From Erwinia sp. S63 (lineage in GTDB: Bacteria; Pseudomonadota; Gammaproteobacteria; Enterobacterales; Enterobacteriaceae), in assembly GCF_016625195.1 (NCBI RefSeq), contig NZ_JACVUP010000013.1:124001-188000 (forward strand): a stretch of DNA of 64,000 bases, written 5' to 3'. Positions 1-11,567 of the stretch are shown here, one piece after another. The position numbers and the translations under genes are program-made. Under the pieces are notes generated by a model. That model saw only the letters and a program-made list of their open reading frames with translations. It had not been told where the DNA came from and ran no database searches. Numbering within the stretch: position 1 is the first letter of the stretch; every line of letters begins with the position of its first letter.

Positions 1-68
1 ACTCAACAAAGGTTAAGTGTAATGCCTGAAACGAAAAGGTTAAACCTGAATTCCGCATCGCAGTAAAT

Positions 69-88
69 GCAAAAGCATTTGCGCTTTT
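69..88. other. Small hairpin upstream of the ribB promoter
   Basis: A 7-bp inverted repeat (CAAAAGC / GCTTTTG) with a 6-base loop lies just before the ribB promoter. It could be the end of a terminator for a gene to the left of the window, but the T run is only four bases. No gene is visible in bases 1-93. Confidence 0.35.
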
Positions 89-93
89 GTCGA

Positions 94-122
94 TTGCCCG
101 TCCAGATGATTGGCGTTATAGT
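94..122 (+). promoter_or_regulatory. Predicted sigma-70 promoter of ribB
   Basis: TTGCCC at 94-99 and TATAGT at 117-122 are separated by 17 bases, a good housekeeping promoter. Transcription would start near 129, directly at the 5' edge of the FMN riboswitch. This placement supports the call. Confidence 0.65.
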
Positions 123-129
123 GACCTCG

Positions 130-281
130 CTTATTCTCAGGGCGGGGCGAAATTCCCCACCGGCGGTAAATCAGCTTCGGCTGAAAGCCCGCGAGCGCTT
201 TCGCTGCAAAGTGAAAGGTCAGCAGACCCGGTGTAATTCCGGGGCCGACGGTTAGAGTCCGGATGGGAGAGGGTAACGACA
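130..281 (+). ncRNA. FMN riboswitch (RFN element)
   Basis: The conserved RFN blocks appear in order: GGGCGGGGCGAAATTCCCCA near 140, ACCGGCGGTAAAT near 160, AGCCCGCGAGCG near 187, then GGTCAGCAGACCCGGTG near 217, CCGGGGCCGACGGTTAGAG near 238 and GGATGGGAGAGGGTAACG near 261. This is the known FMN-sensing aptamer that represses riboflavin genes when FMN is plentiful. A short GC hairpin (287-300) follows, with a T run a few bases further on (307-312), so part of the control may be on transcription. The remaining leader to the ribB start is about 90 bases. Confidence 0.97.
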
Positions 282-388
282 TCAGCCGGGCTTACGCCCG
301 CGTCACGTTTTTGCCATGTGTAATATTTGCGCACTCCTAAGCACGCCCTGGTTCTGGTAACTCATATATTTTTATAAGGTTTTTTACC

Positions 389-1045
389 ATGAATCAGACG
401 CTTCTTTCTGAATTTGGCACGCCGGAACAGCGTGTAGAACGCGCCATCGATGCGCTGCGTAACGGTCGCGGTGTAATGGTGCTCGACGATGAAAATCGTG
501 AAAACGAAGGCGACATGATCTTTGCCGCCGAAACCATGACCGTAGAGCAAATGGCGCTGACCATTCGCCACGGCAGCGGCATTGTCTGCCTGTGCATCAC
601 CGAAGAACGCCGCCAGCAATTGGATCTGCCGATGATGGTCGAAACCAACACCAGCTCCTATGGCACCGGCTTCACCGTCACCATCGAAGCAGCGGAAGGC
701 GTTACCACCGGCGTTTCTGCCGCTGACCGCGTCACCACCATTCGTGCCGCGGTTGCAGATGGCGCGAAGCCGAGCGATCTTAACCGTCCTGGCCATGTCT
801 TCCCGCTGCGCGCGCGCGAAGGCGGTGTGCTGACTCGCGGTGGTCACACTGAAGCCACCATCGATTTGGTGACGCTGGCGGGCTTCAAACCAGCCGGTGT
901 ACTGTGTGAACTGACCAATGACGACGGCAGCATGGCGCATGCGCCAGAAGCGATTGTGTTTGCCAAACAACACGATATGCCGGTCGTGACGATTGAAGAT
1001 CTGGTGGCTTATCGCCGCGAGCGCGAAACGCGTCAGGCGAGCTAA
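389..1045 (+). CDS. ribB: 3,4-dihydroxy-2-butanone 4-phosphate synthase RibB
   Basis: RibB converts ribulose 5-phosphate to 3,4-dihydroxy-2-butanone 4-phosphate and formate, the four-carbon precursor of riboflavin, in the cytoplasm. The 218-residue protein carries the signature acidic block [10 protein letters not shown] at residues 33-42, RHGSG at 60-64, RPGHVFPL at 133-140 and GHTEA at 152-156, which form the metal and substrate site. It is the stand-alone single-domain form with no RibA fusion, of the usual length. A TAAGGT ribosome site sits 10 bases before the ATG. The FMN riboswitch about 110 bases upstream means expression falls when flavin is abundant. A hairpin with a T run follows the gene, so it appears to be monocistronic. 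Confidence 0.98.
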   Translation: MNQTLLSEFGTPEQRVERAIDALRNGRGVMVLDDENRENEGDMIFAAETMTVEQMALTIRHGSGIVCLCITEERRQQLDLPMMVETNTSSYGTGFTVTIEAAEGVTTGVSAADRVTTIRAAVADGAKPSDLNRPGHVFPLRAREGGVLTRGGHTEATIDLVTLAGFKPAGVLCELTNDDGSMAHAPEAIVFAKQHDMPVVTIEDLVAYRRERETRQAS

Positions 1046-1067
1046 GCCTCAGTTATCGTCATCAAAA

Positions 1068-1100
1068 GATCCGCGGTTTTTACAGGCTGCGGATTTTTTT
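1068..1100 (+). terminator. Rho-independent terminator of ribB
   Basis: The 6-bp stem ATCCGC / GCGGAT is followed by seven T residues, 23 bases after the ribB stop codon. Confidence 0.8.
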
Positions 1101-1266
1101 ATCGCGCGAAAGTGCACCTTTAATCCCCGTTTTCACCGCCCAACCACTGCGCAAATTCTTATTCAAATTCCCTGATAGAGATCATCACAGTTATCAGCGT
1201 TAATCCCGGCACGAAAGCGCGTATTGTAGCGGCTAATAAAGCGACACTTTCGTCAGAGGAACCATC

Positions 1267-2052
1267 ATGAGCCACAACCGTATGCCCGCCCTGTTTTTAG
1301 GTCACGGCAGCCCGATGAACGTACTGGAAGACAATACCTATACCCGCGCATGGCAGCATCTGGGTGCAACATTGCCACGTCCGCGCGCCATCCTTGCGGT
1401 GTCGGCACACTGGTACACACGCGGCACGGCGGTGACGGCCATGAATAATCCGCGCACCATCCATGACTTTGGTGGCTTCCCGCAGGCGCTGTTTGATGTG
1501 CGTTATCCAGCGTCGGGTTCACCAGAACTGGCACAGCAAGTGATTGATTTGCTGGCACCGATTGACGTCCATGCCGACCAGGAGTGGGGATTTGATCACG
1601 GCTCATGGGGCGTGCTGGCAAAAATGTATCCGCAAGCCGATATCCCGGTGGTGCAGTTAAGTATCGATGGGACAAAACCAGCGGAATGGCATTTCGAACT
1701 GGGTCGTAAACTGGCATCGCTGCGTGACGAAGGGGTCATGATCGTCGCCAGCGGCAACGTGGTGCACAACCTGCGGATGCTGCGCTGGCAGGGTGCCGCG
1801 ACCAGCTATCCGTGGGCTGAAAGCTTCAATGAATTTGTGCGTGAGAATTTGAGCTTTGCCGGCGAAGCAGCGGATCATCCACTGGTGAATTATCTGCAGC
1901 ATGAAGGTGCAGAGATGTCTAACCCAACGCCAGAGCACTATCTGCCGTTGCTGTATATCCTAGGCGCGCGTGCCGAGGAGGAGTCGATCAGCATCCCGGT
2001 GGAAGGGATGGAGATGGGCGCAATCAGTATGCTTTCGGTACAGGTCAGTTAA
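1267..2052 (+). CDS. ygiD: 4,5-DOPA dioxygenase extradiol (YgiD)
   Basis: A 261-residue member of the LigB superfamily of ring-opening dioxygenases. Conserved histidines sit in GHGSP (residue 13), SAHW (48), FDHGSWG (111) and VVHN (167), and likely include the metal ligands. E. coli YgiD was shown to be a zinc enzyme with extradiol activity on DOPA; its physiological role is unclear. The start is the ATG preceded by AGAGGAACC. It converges with ygiC, with a 37-bp gap that holds a small GC hairpin (2064-2078) without a T run. In E. coli the same gene lies next to ygiC. Confidence 0.93.
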   Translation: MSHNRMPALFLGHGSPMNVLEDNTYTRAWQHLGATLPRPRAILAVSAHWYTRGTAVTAMNNPRTIHDFGGFPQALFDVRYPASGSPELAQQVIDLLAPIDVHADQEWGFDHGSWGVLAKMYPQADIPVVQLSIDGTKPAEWHFELGRKLASLRDEGVMIVASGNVVHNLRMLRWQGAATSYPWAESFNEFVRENLSFAGEAADHPLVNYLQHEGAEMSNPTPEHYLPLLYILGARAEEESISIPVEGMEMGAISMLSVQVS

Positions 2053-2089
2053 TTCGCTGGCCACCCGTGCCTCACGGGCGGCACAGAAT

Positions 2090-3253
2090 TTATTCGATAA
2101 AGGTATGCGGGTAGAAGCGTGACAGATCCTGAGTGATCAGCGCGCGATCTTCACGAATGCCGATGCCAGCAGGTTGATCGTCAATCAGCCAGCTACCGAT
2201 CAAGGTATAGCTGTCGCCGAACTTCGGCAATTGATAGAACTGCTGGATGATCATCCCTTCTTCGCCATACGGACCTTCAGCACTGGCGATTTCCTGGCCG
2301 TTTTCGATGATGCGAATATTGGCACCTTCACGTGAAAACAGCGGTTTCACCACGTACTTGTCCATCTGCGGGGCATTTTTATCATCGGCAAAGTAGGCAG
2401 GCAGCAGGTTGGGATGGTCAGGGAACATCTCCCACAACAGCGGCAGCAGCGCTTTATTCGAGATAATACTTTTCCATGCCGGTTCTAACCAACGCACACC
2501 GGCATCCGCCAGTTTGGTGGAGAACACTTCACGCAGCATGAATTCCCACGGGTAGAGCTTAAACAGGTTGCTGATCACCTGATCGTGCTGATCGGTAAAC
2601 TGGCCTCTTTCACCCAACCCAATTTCATCGATATACAGGAATTCATTCGGCAGGCCGGCTTCAGTGGCGCAATCCTGCAGATACTGCACTGTGGCGCGAT
2701 CTTCCTCGGTGTCACGGCAGCAGGCAAAGTGCAGCCAGTTAAAACCGTGCTCCTGATGCAACGCGGCAAAGCGCTCAATCAGCTTTTCCTGCAGGCTATT
2801 AAACTGGTCACTGCCTTGTGGCAGGTTGCCCACCCTGGCTTGATCTTCCAGCCAGATCCACTGGAAAAAGGCCGCTTCATACAGAGAGGTCGGCGTGTCG
2901 GCGTTGTTCTCCAGCAGCTTGGCATCGCCTTTACCGTCCCAAGCTAAATCCAGACGAGAGTAGAGCGATGGCTGGCGCAGTTTCCATGAGTCACGCACGA
3001 AATCCCAGGTGTGTTTAGGAATGCAGAAGCGGGTGAGCAGTTCATCACTGTTCACCACTTTTTCCACCGCCTGCAGGCACATCTGATGCAGTTCGGCGGT
3101 GGTATCTTCTAATTGCTCAACCTGTGCCAGGGTGAACTGGTAGTAAGCGTCTTCACACCAGTAAGGTTCGCCATACATGGTATGAAACTGGAAGCCGTAT
3201 TCGTTGGCTTTTTCGCGCCAGTCCGGGCGTTCGCTGATAGCAATACGTTGCAT
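2090..3253 (-). CDS. ygiC: Glutathionylspermidine synthase-like ATP-grasp protein YgiC
   Basis: A 387-residue protein of the glutathionylspermidine synthase preATP-grasp/ATP-grasp family, close in length and sequence to E. coli YgiC. It resembles the synthetase half of Gsp and lacks the amidase half, so it probably joins a carboxylate to an amine with ATP; the real substrate is unknown. The C-terminal part contains the ATP-grasp-like segment [13 protein letters not shown]. It lies directly downstream of ygiB: the GGGAGG ribosome site falls inside the last codons of ygiB, so the two are probably translated as a pair. Confidence 0.9.
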   Translation of the reverse strand: MQRIAISERPDWREKANEYGFQFHTMYGEPYWCEDAYYQFTLAQVEQLEDTTAELHQMCLQAVEKVVNSDELLTRFCIPKHTWDFVRDSWKLRQPSLYSRLDLAWDGKGDAKLLENNADTPTSLYEAAFFQWIWLEDQARVGNLPQGSDQFNSLQEKLIERFAALHQEHGFNWLHFACCRDTEEDRATVQYLQDCATEAGLPNEFLYIDEIGLGERGQFTDQHDQVISNLFKLYPWEFMLREVFSTKLADAGVRWLEPAWKSIISNKALLPLLWEMFPDHPNLLPAYFADDKNAPQMDKYVVKPLFSREGANIRIIENGQEIASAEGPYGEEGMIIQQFYQLPKFGDSYTLIGSWLIDDQPAGIGIREDRALITQDLSRFYPHTFIE

Positions 3254-3261
3254 ACTGCGGC

Positions 3262-3951
3262 TTAGCCTCCCATCGAGCGGCTGCTGCCAGTGCTGCTGCG
3301 ATTGGTGCTGGTGGCATTGCTGCGCTGCATGGTGTTTTGTTTCGCAACGGTTTCACCGAAGCCACCACGGGTGATGGTTGAAGTGGTCGCCGGTTTTGGC
3401 GCCATCGCGGTTTTCGGCACGTTCATGCTGCGGCCTGACGTTGCGGTGCCGTAGTTTTTGCCGGAAGCATCGACAAACTGACCGTTAGCCGGGCTGTTCG
3501 GGGTTTTCGGTGAGAACAGCGGTTGCTGCGCAAAGCCCGCGCCGCCGCCCATCATGCGACCCATCATGTAACCGGCCATTAGCGGCATCCAGAAGCTACC
3601 GCTCTGCTGCGCTTCGGCGTTGTTGGTGGTGCCGACACCGGCCTGAGCAGGTGTCTGCTGGCACTGATTCTCACCGAACTCGGCGACGCAGTCTTCACGC
3701 GTGGCGTATTTCGGTGCGGTGCGTTCGGCTTCTTTCTTCGCATTGTTATAAGCAGTGGTGCATTGCGCGCTCTGGCTTGGGTTAGCTTTCGCACAATCAT
3801 CCGCATTTTGATACAGCGATACTGTCTCATCGCTCTGTTCGCAGCCTGCCAGCATAAACACTGCGGTCACCGCGAGTGCAACTGGCGTTAAATGGCGTGC
3901 CTGCCAGCTTTTACGAAAAGCGGCATGACGAATATGTTTAGTCCGTTTCAT
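3262..3951 (-). CDS. ygiB: YgiB-family (DUF1190) putative lipoprotein
   Basis: A 229-residue envelope protein of the DUF1190 family. A basic N terminus and hydrophobic run end in LAGC, a lipobox that predicts lipid attachment at the cysteine. The middle has four cysteines (DDCAKA, AQCTTA, EDCVAE, NQCQQ), then a Met/Gly-rich stretch ([13 protein letters not shown]), and the C-terminal third is low-complexity Ser/Thr/Asn. The ATG at 3951 is preferred over the one at 3960 because the AGGATG ribosome site is 9 bases from the former and adjacent to the latter. Function is not known; the gene pair with ygiC next to tolC is conserved in enterobacteria. Confidence 0.9.
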   Translation of the reverse strand: MKRTKHIRHAAFRKSWQARHLTPVALAVTAVFMLAGCEQSDETVSLYQNADDCAKANPSQSAQCTTAYNNAKKEAERTAPKYATREDCVAEFGENQCQQTPAQAGVGTTNNAEAQQSGSFWMPLMAGYMMGRMMGGGAGFAQQPLFSPKTPNSPANGQFVDASGKNYGTATSGRSMNVPKTAMAPKPATTSTITRGGFGETVAKQNTMQRSNATSTNRSSTGSSRSMGG

Positions 3952-4064
3952 TATTTTCATCCTGTGCCCAAAGGTGGGGCTTAGGATAGGTGATGAGTGG
4001 TGGAAAATGAAGCGAGAAGCCGGATGGCTGGGGGATCTTTACGTTGTTATACGTTTGAATGCGA

Positions 4065-4086
4065 AAGGGGCCGCAAGCGGCCCCTT
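4065..4086 (-). terminator. Likely terminator of tolC
   Basis: The inverted repeat AAGGGGCC / GGCCCCTT lies seven bases after the tolC stop on the minus strand. The T run after the stem is short (three bases), so termination may be only moderately strong. Confidence 0.6.
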
Positions 4087-4092
4087 AAGGGA

Positions 4093-5565
4093 TTAATTAC
4101 CGAAAGGATTTCCGCTGCTGTGAGCGGCAGCCGGGCGCGCTTTCGCGGCGGCTGAAGGTGCCGTGGTTTTAGGACCATTATCGACACGTGAAGCCTGCTG
4201 GCTGTTTTCCGGCGCGACCACTTCAGGTGCAGTGGTCACTTCTTTGCCCAGCGAGCTGTTCAGCAATTGCAGATCCTGCTCATTCAGCGTACCCAGCGCA
4301 TATTTGATGTTCAGCTGGTTGATCAGGTAGCTGTAACGCGCATCAGAAAGCTGCTGTTTGGAGTTGAACAGCGTCGTGGTCGCATCCAGCACATCAACGA
4401 TCGTACGCGTACCCACCTGATAACCGGCTTCCATCGCATCCAATGAACTTTGAGCAGAAACAACGGCCTGCTTGTAAGCATCAATGCTGCTGATCGACGC
4501 GTTAACGTTGTTGAAGGACGAACGTACGGTCTGGATCGCGCTACGATGTGCCCCTTCCAACTGCTCGCTGGCGGCGACAAAGTTGTACTGCGCTTGTTTC
4601 ACCTGCGAGGTCACCGAACCACCGCTGTACAGCGGCATAGAGAAGCTCAGGCCAACCTGATTGGAACCGGTGATGGAATCCGTGGTGCCAGAACTCTGGT
4701 TGGCACGGCTGCCGCCATATTTGCTGTTAGACAGGCCGGTTGATGCGGTCAGGCCAAGCGTAGGCATATGGCCTGTTTCAGCAGAACGAATTTGTTCGCG
4801 TGCTAAATCCTGGCTCAGACGTGCAGATAACAGGTTGAGGTTACGGCTTTCCGCTTGTTTCAGCAGGGTCGCAACGGCATCAGGACGTGCGGTTTTGAAA
4901 CGATCGATATTCAGTGAAGCCAGTGCCAGATAATCCATACCGGTGATCTGACGCAGCGATTCCACTGCATTATCGAGATTGTTACGCGCGGTCACTTCGC
5001 TGGCCAGCACGCTGTCGTACTGGGCACGGGCGTTCTGCACGTCAGTGATCGCCACCAGGCCCACGTTGAAGCGTTGGGTGGTTTGATCCAATTCGCGGTA
5101 AATCGACTGTTTCTGCGCTTCCGTGTAAGAAAGGGTATCAATCGCCTTCAACACGTTGAAATACGCGGTTGCGGTGTTCAGAATCAGATCCTGCTGTGCA
5201 ACCTGATAGGTGACATCCTGAATCCCGGCGGTTTTTTCCTGCAGTGACAGCGCACGCCATTTCGACATATCGAAAATGGTTTGTGTTAATTGCAGAGAAG
5301 CGCTGGTCGTGTTGGAATGAAGACCGCTGCTGTCACGGTAACCGTTGTTATAGGTATAATCTGCACCCAGGCCTAACTGTGGAAGTAAAGGGCTACGCGC
5401 TTCGTTAATTTTCTCAAAGGCTGCATCACGGTCAGCGGCAGAAGCACGCAGATCCGGGTTGCTAAGGCGCGCCTGCTGGTAAACCTGCAACAGGTTCTCT
5501 GCCTGGCTGGCAAGGCTAAATCCGCCCAGGCTCAACCCAATAAAAAGTGGGAGCAGTTTTTTCAT
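4093..5565 (-). CDS. tolC: Outer membrane efflux channel TolC
   Basis: TolC is the trimeric outer-membrane channel-tunnel used by AcrAB-type drug pumps and type I secretion systems. The 490-residue product has a signal peptide (MKKLLPLFIGLSLGGFSLASQA, cleaved before ENLLQVYQQA) and the two internally duplicated OEP repeats of the family. Segments nearly identical to E. coli TolC include INEARSPLLPQLGLGADYTY and VGTRTIVDVLDATTTLF. The ATG at 5565 is chosen because AAAGGA lies six bases upstream; earlier in-frame ATGs would extend past the signal peptide. The C-terminal tail is proline/alanine-rich and ends NPFGN. It is divergent from nudF and has a mar-type box upstream. Confidence 0.98.
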   Translation of the reverse strand: MKKLLPLFIGLSLGGFSLASQAENLLQVYQQARLSNPDLRASAADRDAAFEKINEARSPLLPQLGLGADYTYNNGYRDSSGLHSNTTSASLQLTQTIFDMSKWRALSLQEKTAGIQDVTYQVAQQDLILNTATAYFNVLKAIDTLSYTEAQKQSIYRELDQTTQRFNVGLVAITDVQNARAQYDSVLASEVTARNNLDNAVESLRQITGMDYLALASLNIDRFKTARPDAVATLLKQAESRNLNLLSARLSQDLAREQIRSAETGHMPTLGLTASTGLSNSKYGGSRANQSSGTTDSITGSNQVGLSFSMPLYSGGSVTSQVKQAQYNFVAASEQLEGAHRSAIQTVRSSFNNVNASISSIDAYKQAVVSAQSSLDAMEAGYQVGTRTIVDVLDATTTLFNSKQQLSDARYSYLINQLNIKYALGTLNEQDLQLLNSSLGKEVTTAPEVVAPENSQQASRVDNGPKTTAPSAAAKARPAAAHSSGNPFGN

Positions 5566-5657
5566 TTGCATTCCTTTTGTTGCAGCAAATTGCACTGGTA
5601 GTGCTGCAGGTAAGCCAAAAAATAATCGCCGATTCTACAGAGGCGGCGTCAGAGATA

Positions 5658-5676
5658 AGTTGGCTGAACGTGCCTT
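5658..5676 (-). promoter_or_regulatory. Candidate MarA/SoxS/Rob box for tolC
   Basis: Read on the minus strand, AAGGCACGTTCAGCCAACT matches 12 of the 14 specified positions of the marbox consensus (AYnGCACnnWnnRYYAAAY). It is 93 bases before the tolC start codon, and E. coli tolC is a known mar/sox/rob regulon member. No binding has been shown here. Confidence 0.6.
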
Positions 5677-5774
5677 CTTCCCCTAATTTACGTAAATAAT
5701 TCAGAAAGAACCACTCGGACGGAGCACAAGGGTTGGCTTTTCTTCGCTCCATCCCAATCTGCATAAGGAACCAG

Positions 5775-6413
5775 ATGATGGCGGGTGAAAAAAAATCCCC
5801 TGTGACTTTCACAAAAAACGATGTAGAAATTATTGCACGCGATACACGCTACGATGGTTTTTTTTCCATTATTAGCTACCGTTTCCGCCATCGCCGCTTT
5901 AATGGCGAGATGAGCGGTGAGGTGGTACGCGAAGTTTTTGAGCGCGGACACGCCGCCGTGCTGCTACCCTATGATCCCTTACGCGACGAAGTGGTGCTGA
6001 TCGAACAGATCCGCATCCCGGCTTATGATTCCAGCCCAACGCCCTGGCTGCTGGAAATGGTGGCCGGTATCATTGAACCCGGTGAAACGCCGGAAGATGT
6101 AGCGCGACGCGAAGCAGTAGAAGAAGCGGGCCTCAAGGTCGGGCGCGTCAAACCGATAGTGAATTACTTAGCCAGCCCAGGCGGAACGTCTGAACGTTTG
6201 TCGGTGCTGGTGGGCGAAGTGGATGCCAGCCAGGCAGAGGGAAATCACGGGCTGGAGGAAGAGAATGAGGATATTCTTGTCCATGTGGTGAGCCGCGAAC
6301 AGGCTTACCGCTGGGTGGAAGAGGGGATTATTGATAACGCGGCATCTGTCATCGCCCTGCAATGGCTGGCGTTGCACCATGAAAAACTACGACAAGAGTG
6401 GAAGCTAAAATGA
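5775..6413 (+). CDS. nudF: ADP-ribose pyrophosphatase NudF
   Basis: NudF hydrolyses ADP-ribose to AMP and ribose 5-phosphate. The Nudix box fits the consensus exactly: GIIEPGE, seven residues, then REAVEEAGL, which is the magnesium-binding catalytic helix. The sequence around it ([30 protein letters not shown]) closely follows E. coli NudF. Two adjacent ATGs (5775 and 5778) both suit the AAGGAA ribosome site at 5765; I give the first, yielding 212 residues. An ATG further upstream at 5733 would add 14 unrelated residues. It heads the nudF-yqiB-cpdA-yqiA-parE series. Confidence 0.96.
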   Translation: MMAGEKKSPVTFTKNDVEIIARDTRYDGFFSIISYRFRHRRFNGEMSGEVVREVFERGHAAVLLPYDPLRDEVVLIEQIRIPAYDSSPTPWLLEMVAGIIEPGETPEDVARREAVEEAGLKVGRVKPIVNYLASPGGTSERLSVLVGEVDASQAEGNHGLEEENEDILVHVVSREQAYRWVEEGIIDNAASVIALQWLALHHEKLRQEWKLK

Positions 6414-6835
6414 AACAGCGCTATACCCCTGACTTTCCCGAAATGATGCGATTGTGCGAAACCAATTTCGCGCAGTTGCGTCGCCTGCTGCCACGTAATG
6501 ATGAGGCAGGTGAGTCGGTGATCTATCAGGTGAGCGGCGCCCGTTATCAGCTGACTATTCAGGAGTCGACGCGTTACACCACGCTGGTGGAGATTCGCCA
6601 GGTGGCCCCGGCAGTGAGTTACTGGAGCCTGCCATCCATGTCCGTCCGGCTGTACCATGATGCGATGGTCGCTGAAGTGTGTTCCACTCAGCAGATCTAT
6701 CGTTTCAAAGCGCGCTATGATTACCCTAATAAAAAACTGCATCAGCGCGATGAAAAACATCAGATTAACCAGTTTCTTGCAGATTGGTTGCGCTATTGTC
6801 TGGCGCACGGTGCTGTAGCTGTGCCGGTCTGCTGA
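6410..6835 (+). CDS. yqiB: YqiB family protein (DUF1249)
   Basis: A 141-residue cytoplasmic protein that aligns along its whole length with E. coli YqiB (for example [24 protein letters not shown] and [20 protein letters not shown]). Its biochemical role is unknown. The start ATG overlaps the nudF stop codon (ATGA), indicating translational coupling. Together with cpdA and yqiA it forms a stable enterobacterial gene order upstream of parE. Confidence 0.93.
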   Translation: MKQRYTPDFPEMMRLCETNFAQLRRLLPRNDEAGESVIYQVSGARYQLTIQESTRYTTLVEIRQVAPAVSYWSLPSMSVRLYHDAMVAEVCSTQQIYRFKARYDYPNKKLHQRDEKHQINQFLADWLRYCLAHGAVAVPVC

Positions 6836-6872
6836 TAGCATACAACTATGGCGTGGAGAGAAAGGAAACGCT

Positions 6873-7700
6873 TTGGATAGCCTGCTTACTCTTCCTGCGG
6901 CAAATGGGGCCGATATCAGGATTTTACAAATCACGGACACCCATCTTTTTGCAGGAAAACATCAATCGCTGCTTGGGGTAAATACCTGGTCGAGTTTTGA
7001 TGCGGTGCTGGACGCCATCATGGCGCAACAGCGCGATTATGATTTGATTATCGCCACTGGCGATCTCGCCCAGGATCACACCGTCGAAGCTTATCAACAC
7101 TTTGTAGCGGGCATTTCACGCCTGCCAAAGCCGTGCGTCTGGCTGCCGGGGAATCACGATTTTCAGCCCGCAATGGTCAACACGCTCGCCGATGCCGGTA
7201 TCGCTTCAGATAAACATGTGCTGCTGGGTGAGCACTGGCAGCTGGTGCTGCTGGATAGCCAGGTATTTGGTGTACCGCATGGCATGTTAAGCGAATACCA
7301 ACTGGAGTGGCTGGATAAGGCGCTGCGCAAGCATCCTGAGCGCCATACGCTGGTGCTGCTGCATCATCATCCGCTGGCTTCCGGCTGTACCTGGCTGGAT
7401 CAGCACAGCCTGCGCAATCCTCATCAGTTAGAAGCGGTGCTGCAACACTTCCCACGAGCGCGCAATCTGGTGTGTGGTCATATTCATCAGGAGCTCGATC
7501 TCGACTGGCATGGCCGTCGCGTGCTGGCTTCTCCTTCGACCTGCGTGCAGTTCAAACCGCATTGCACCAACTTCACCATCGATAATGTTGCGCCGGGCTG
7601 GCGCTGGTTAACCCTGAAAGCCGACGGCGTGCTGGAAACCGAAGTGAATCGCCTGCAAAGCGATCTGTTCCGTCCCGATCTCGATTCCGAGGGCTACTAA
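6873..7700 (+). CDS. cpdA: 3',5'-cyclic-AMP phosphodiesterase CpdA
   Basis: CpdA hydrolyses cAMP to AMP and so tunes CRP signalling. The 275-residue protein shows the metallophosphoesterase motifs in order: DTH at residues 22-24, GDLAQD, GNHD, a histidine-rich LHHHPLA and GHIHQ near the C-terminal third. The start is a TTG codon at 6873 with AAAGGA seven bases before it; the N-terminal MDSLLTLP matches the family start, so this rare start is probably real. It follows yqiB by 37 bases and precedes yqiA by three. Confidence 0.96.
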   Translation: MDSLLTLPAANGADIRILQITDTHLFAGKHQSLLGVNTWSSFDAVLDAIMAQQRDYDLIIATGDLAQDHTVEAYQHFVAGISRLPKPCVWLPGNHDFQPAMVNTLADAGIASDKHVLLGEHWQLVLLDSQVFGVPHGMLSEYQLEWLDKALRKHPERHTLVLLHHHPLASGCTWLDQHSLRNPHQLEAVLQHFPRARNLVCGHIHQELDLDWHGRRVLASPSTCVQFKPHCTNFTIDNVAPGWRWLTLKADGVLETEVNRLQSDLFRPDLDSEGY

Positions 7701-7703
7701 GCG

Positions 7704-10227
<2,524 letters not shown>

Positions 10228-10228
<1 letters not shown>

Positions 10229-10259
10229 TAACAAGGGACGCTGTGGCGTCCCTTGTTAT
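10228..10259 (+). terminator. Terminator-like hairpin after parE
   Basis: A perfect 13-bp inverted repeat (ATAACAAGGGACG and its complement) with a 6-base loop overlaps the end of the parE stop codon. Only a mixed T/A run follows, but the stem is long and ends the five-gene series. Confidence 0.7.
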
Positions 10260-10295
10260 TTAGGGCAAGCCAAACATTTTTCCGGGGAAAGGAAC

Positions 10296-11195
10296 GTGAA
10301 AATCACACTGGAAGAGCTGCGCGCCTGGGTGGCGGTGGTGGATACCGGCTCAATCACGGCGGCGGCAGAGCAACTCGATCAAACCAGTTCTGGTATCAGC
10401 CGGGCGCTGAGTCGGCTGGAAAGCAAATTACAAACCACGCTGATGCACCGCACCACGCGGCGCCTCGCGCTCACCGAGGAAGGCTTGATCTTCCTCGATC
10501 ATGCGCGCCAGATCCTTTCGTCGGTAGAACTGGCCGAAGAGCAGATCGCCCAGCGCCGAGACATTCCTTCAGGCAGATTGCGCATCAACGCCAACGCCCC
10601 CTTTATGCTGCACGTGATCGTGCCGCTGGTGGCGGAGTTTCGGCAGCGTTATCCGCTGATCCAGCTGGAGTTGAACACCGACGACATCATGATCGATCTG
10701 CTGGAACAGCAAACCGATATCGCGATTCGCGTCGGCGAGTTACGTGACTCCACATTGCGCGCCCGCGTGTTGGGCAGCAGCGCTACGCGTTTGGTGGCGA
10801 GTCCGGCTTATTTGCAACAGCATGGCGAGCCTGCCACGGTAGAGGCGTTAGCAACTCATCAGCTGCTCGGCTTCAGTCAGTTGGATGCACACAATGTCTG
10901 GCCTGTTTGGCAAAGTGAGGGTGAGTTTTTGCAGATTAAGCCCACGCTGTCGGCATCCAGTGGCGAGACGTTGCGTCAGTTGGCGTTAGCAGGGCAGGGC
11001 ATTGCGCGCCTGTCTGATTTTGTCAGCCGTAAAGATCGCGAGCGGGGCGATTTAGTGCAGGTGCTGGAGCAGGAAACGCGCGAATGGCGTCTACCGATTC
11101 ACGCCGTGTATTACCGCAATCAATCTCTGACCTCGCGCATTACCTGTTTTCTCGATTTTCTGCGCGAGAAGATTGAACAAGATCGCCTGCTATAA
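10296..11195 (+). CDS. LysR-family transcriptional regulator
   Basis: A 299-residue LysR-type regulator. The winged helix-turn-helix is in the first 60 residues (FVAVVDTGS-like ITAAAEQLDQTSSGISRALSRLESKL), and residues 90-295 form the effector-binding fold (GRLRINANAPFMLHVIVPLV, IDLLEQQTDIAIRVGEL). The start is GTG, 5 bases after AAAGGA. It converges on ygiN-mdaB, which it may control, although LysR regulators more often sit divergent to their targets. The ligand cannot be told from sequence. Confidence 0.88.
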   Translation: MKITLEELRAWVAVVDTGSITAAAEQLDQTSSGISRALSRLESKLQTTLMHRTTRRLALTEEGLIFLDHARQILSSVELAEEQIAQRRDIPSGRLRINANAPFMLHVIVPLVAEFRQRYPLIQLELNTDDIMIDLLEQQTDIAIRVGELRDSTLRARVLGSSATRLVASPAYLQQHGEPATVEALATHQLLGFSQLDAHNVWPVWQSEGEFLQIKPTLSASSGETLRQLALAGQGIARLSDFVSRKDRERGDLVQVLEQETREWRLPIHAVYYRNQSLTSRITCFLDFLREKIEQDRLL

Positions 11196-11221
11196 AAAAG
11201 CCCCTGCACAGGCAGAGGCTT
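11193..11221 (-). terminator. Terminator of mdaB-ygiN (minus strand)
   Basis: The hairpin AAGCCTCTGC / GCAGGGGCTT (one mismatch) is followed on the minus strand by six T residues. It lies just past the ygiN stop and overlaps the end of the convergent LysR gene. Confidence 0.75.
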
Positions 11222-11227
11222 AGGCGA

Positions 11228-11536
11228 TTAACGAACCGGCTCTAATACCAGGATCTTCACATCCACCACATCGTCTTTAATCGTGGCGCGATGCGCATCC
11301 ATATGCGGCATTTGCTGATGCTGCTCAAGATGGCGCAGAGATTCCCACTGCTCCAGCATGAAAATGGAATCTGGTGAATTCTGCTTCCACGGCACCTGCG
11401 CCTGATGGTCAACCAGCGCGTCATACTGATGGCAACCCTCTTCTTCCAGCACGGTGGGGATCAGTTTATTGATGGCTTCCAGCACCACATGACGGCGGCC
11501 TGGCTTGACGCAAATTTCTGCAACGACGGTTAACAT
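11228..11536 (-). CDS. ygiN: Quinol monooxygenase YgiN
   Basis: A 102-residue ABM-fold (dimeric alpha/beta barrel) protein related to E. coli YgiN, which oxidises menadiol and is thought to work with MdaB in a quinone redox cycle. The conserved core VLEEEGCHQYDALVD, PDSIFMLEQWESLRHLEQH and MPHMDAHRA is present. The ATG at 11536 is preferred over an upstream ATG because of the AGAGGA ribosome site and the match to the family N terminus (MLTVVAEI). It follows mdaB by 31 bases. Confidence 0.92.
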   Translation of the reverse strand: MLTVVAEICVKPGRRHVVLEAINKLIPTVLEEEGCHQYDALVDHQAQVPWKQNSPDSIFMLEQWESLRHLEQHQQMPHMDAHRATIKDDVVDVKILVLEPVR

Positions 11537-11567
11537 AGCGCTTCCTCTTTTCCCGGTGTGCTTACAG

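Noticed and set aside
2064..2078. Hairpin CCCGTG/CACGGG between ygiD and ygiC as a terminator
   Set aside because: The stem is six pairs only and no T run follows on either strand.
10253..10747. A 164-residue plus-strand frame overlapping the LysR gene
   Set aside because: It is out of frame with the clear LysR regulator, begins inside the parE terminator and has a glycine/arginine-rich composition typical of a shifted frame.
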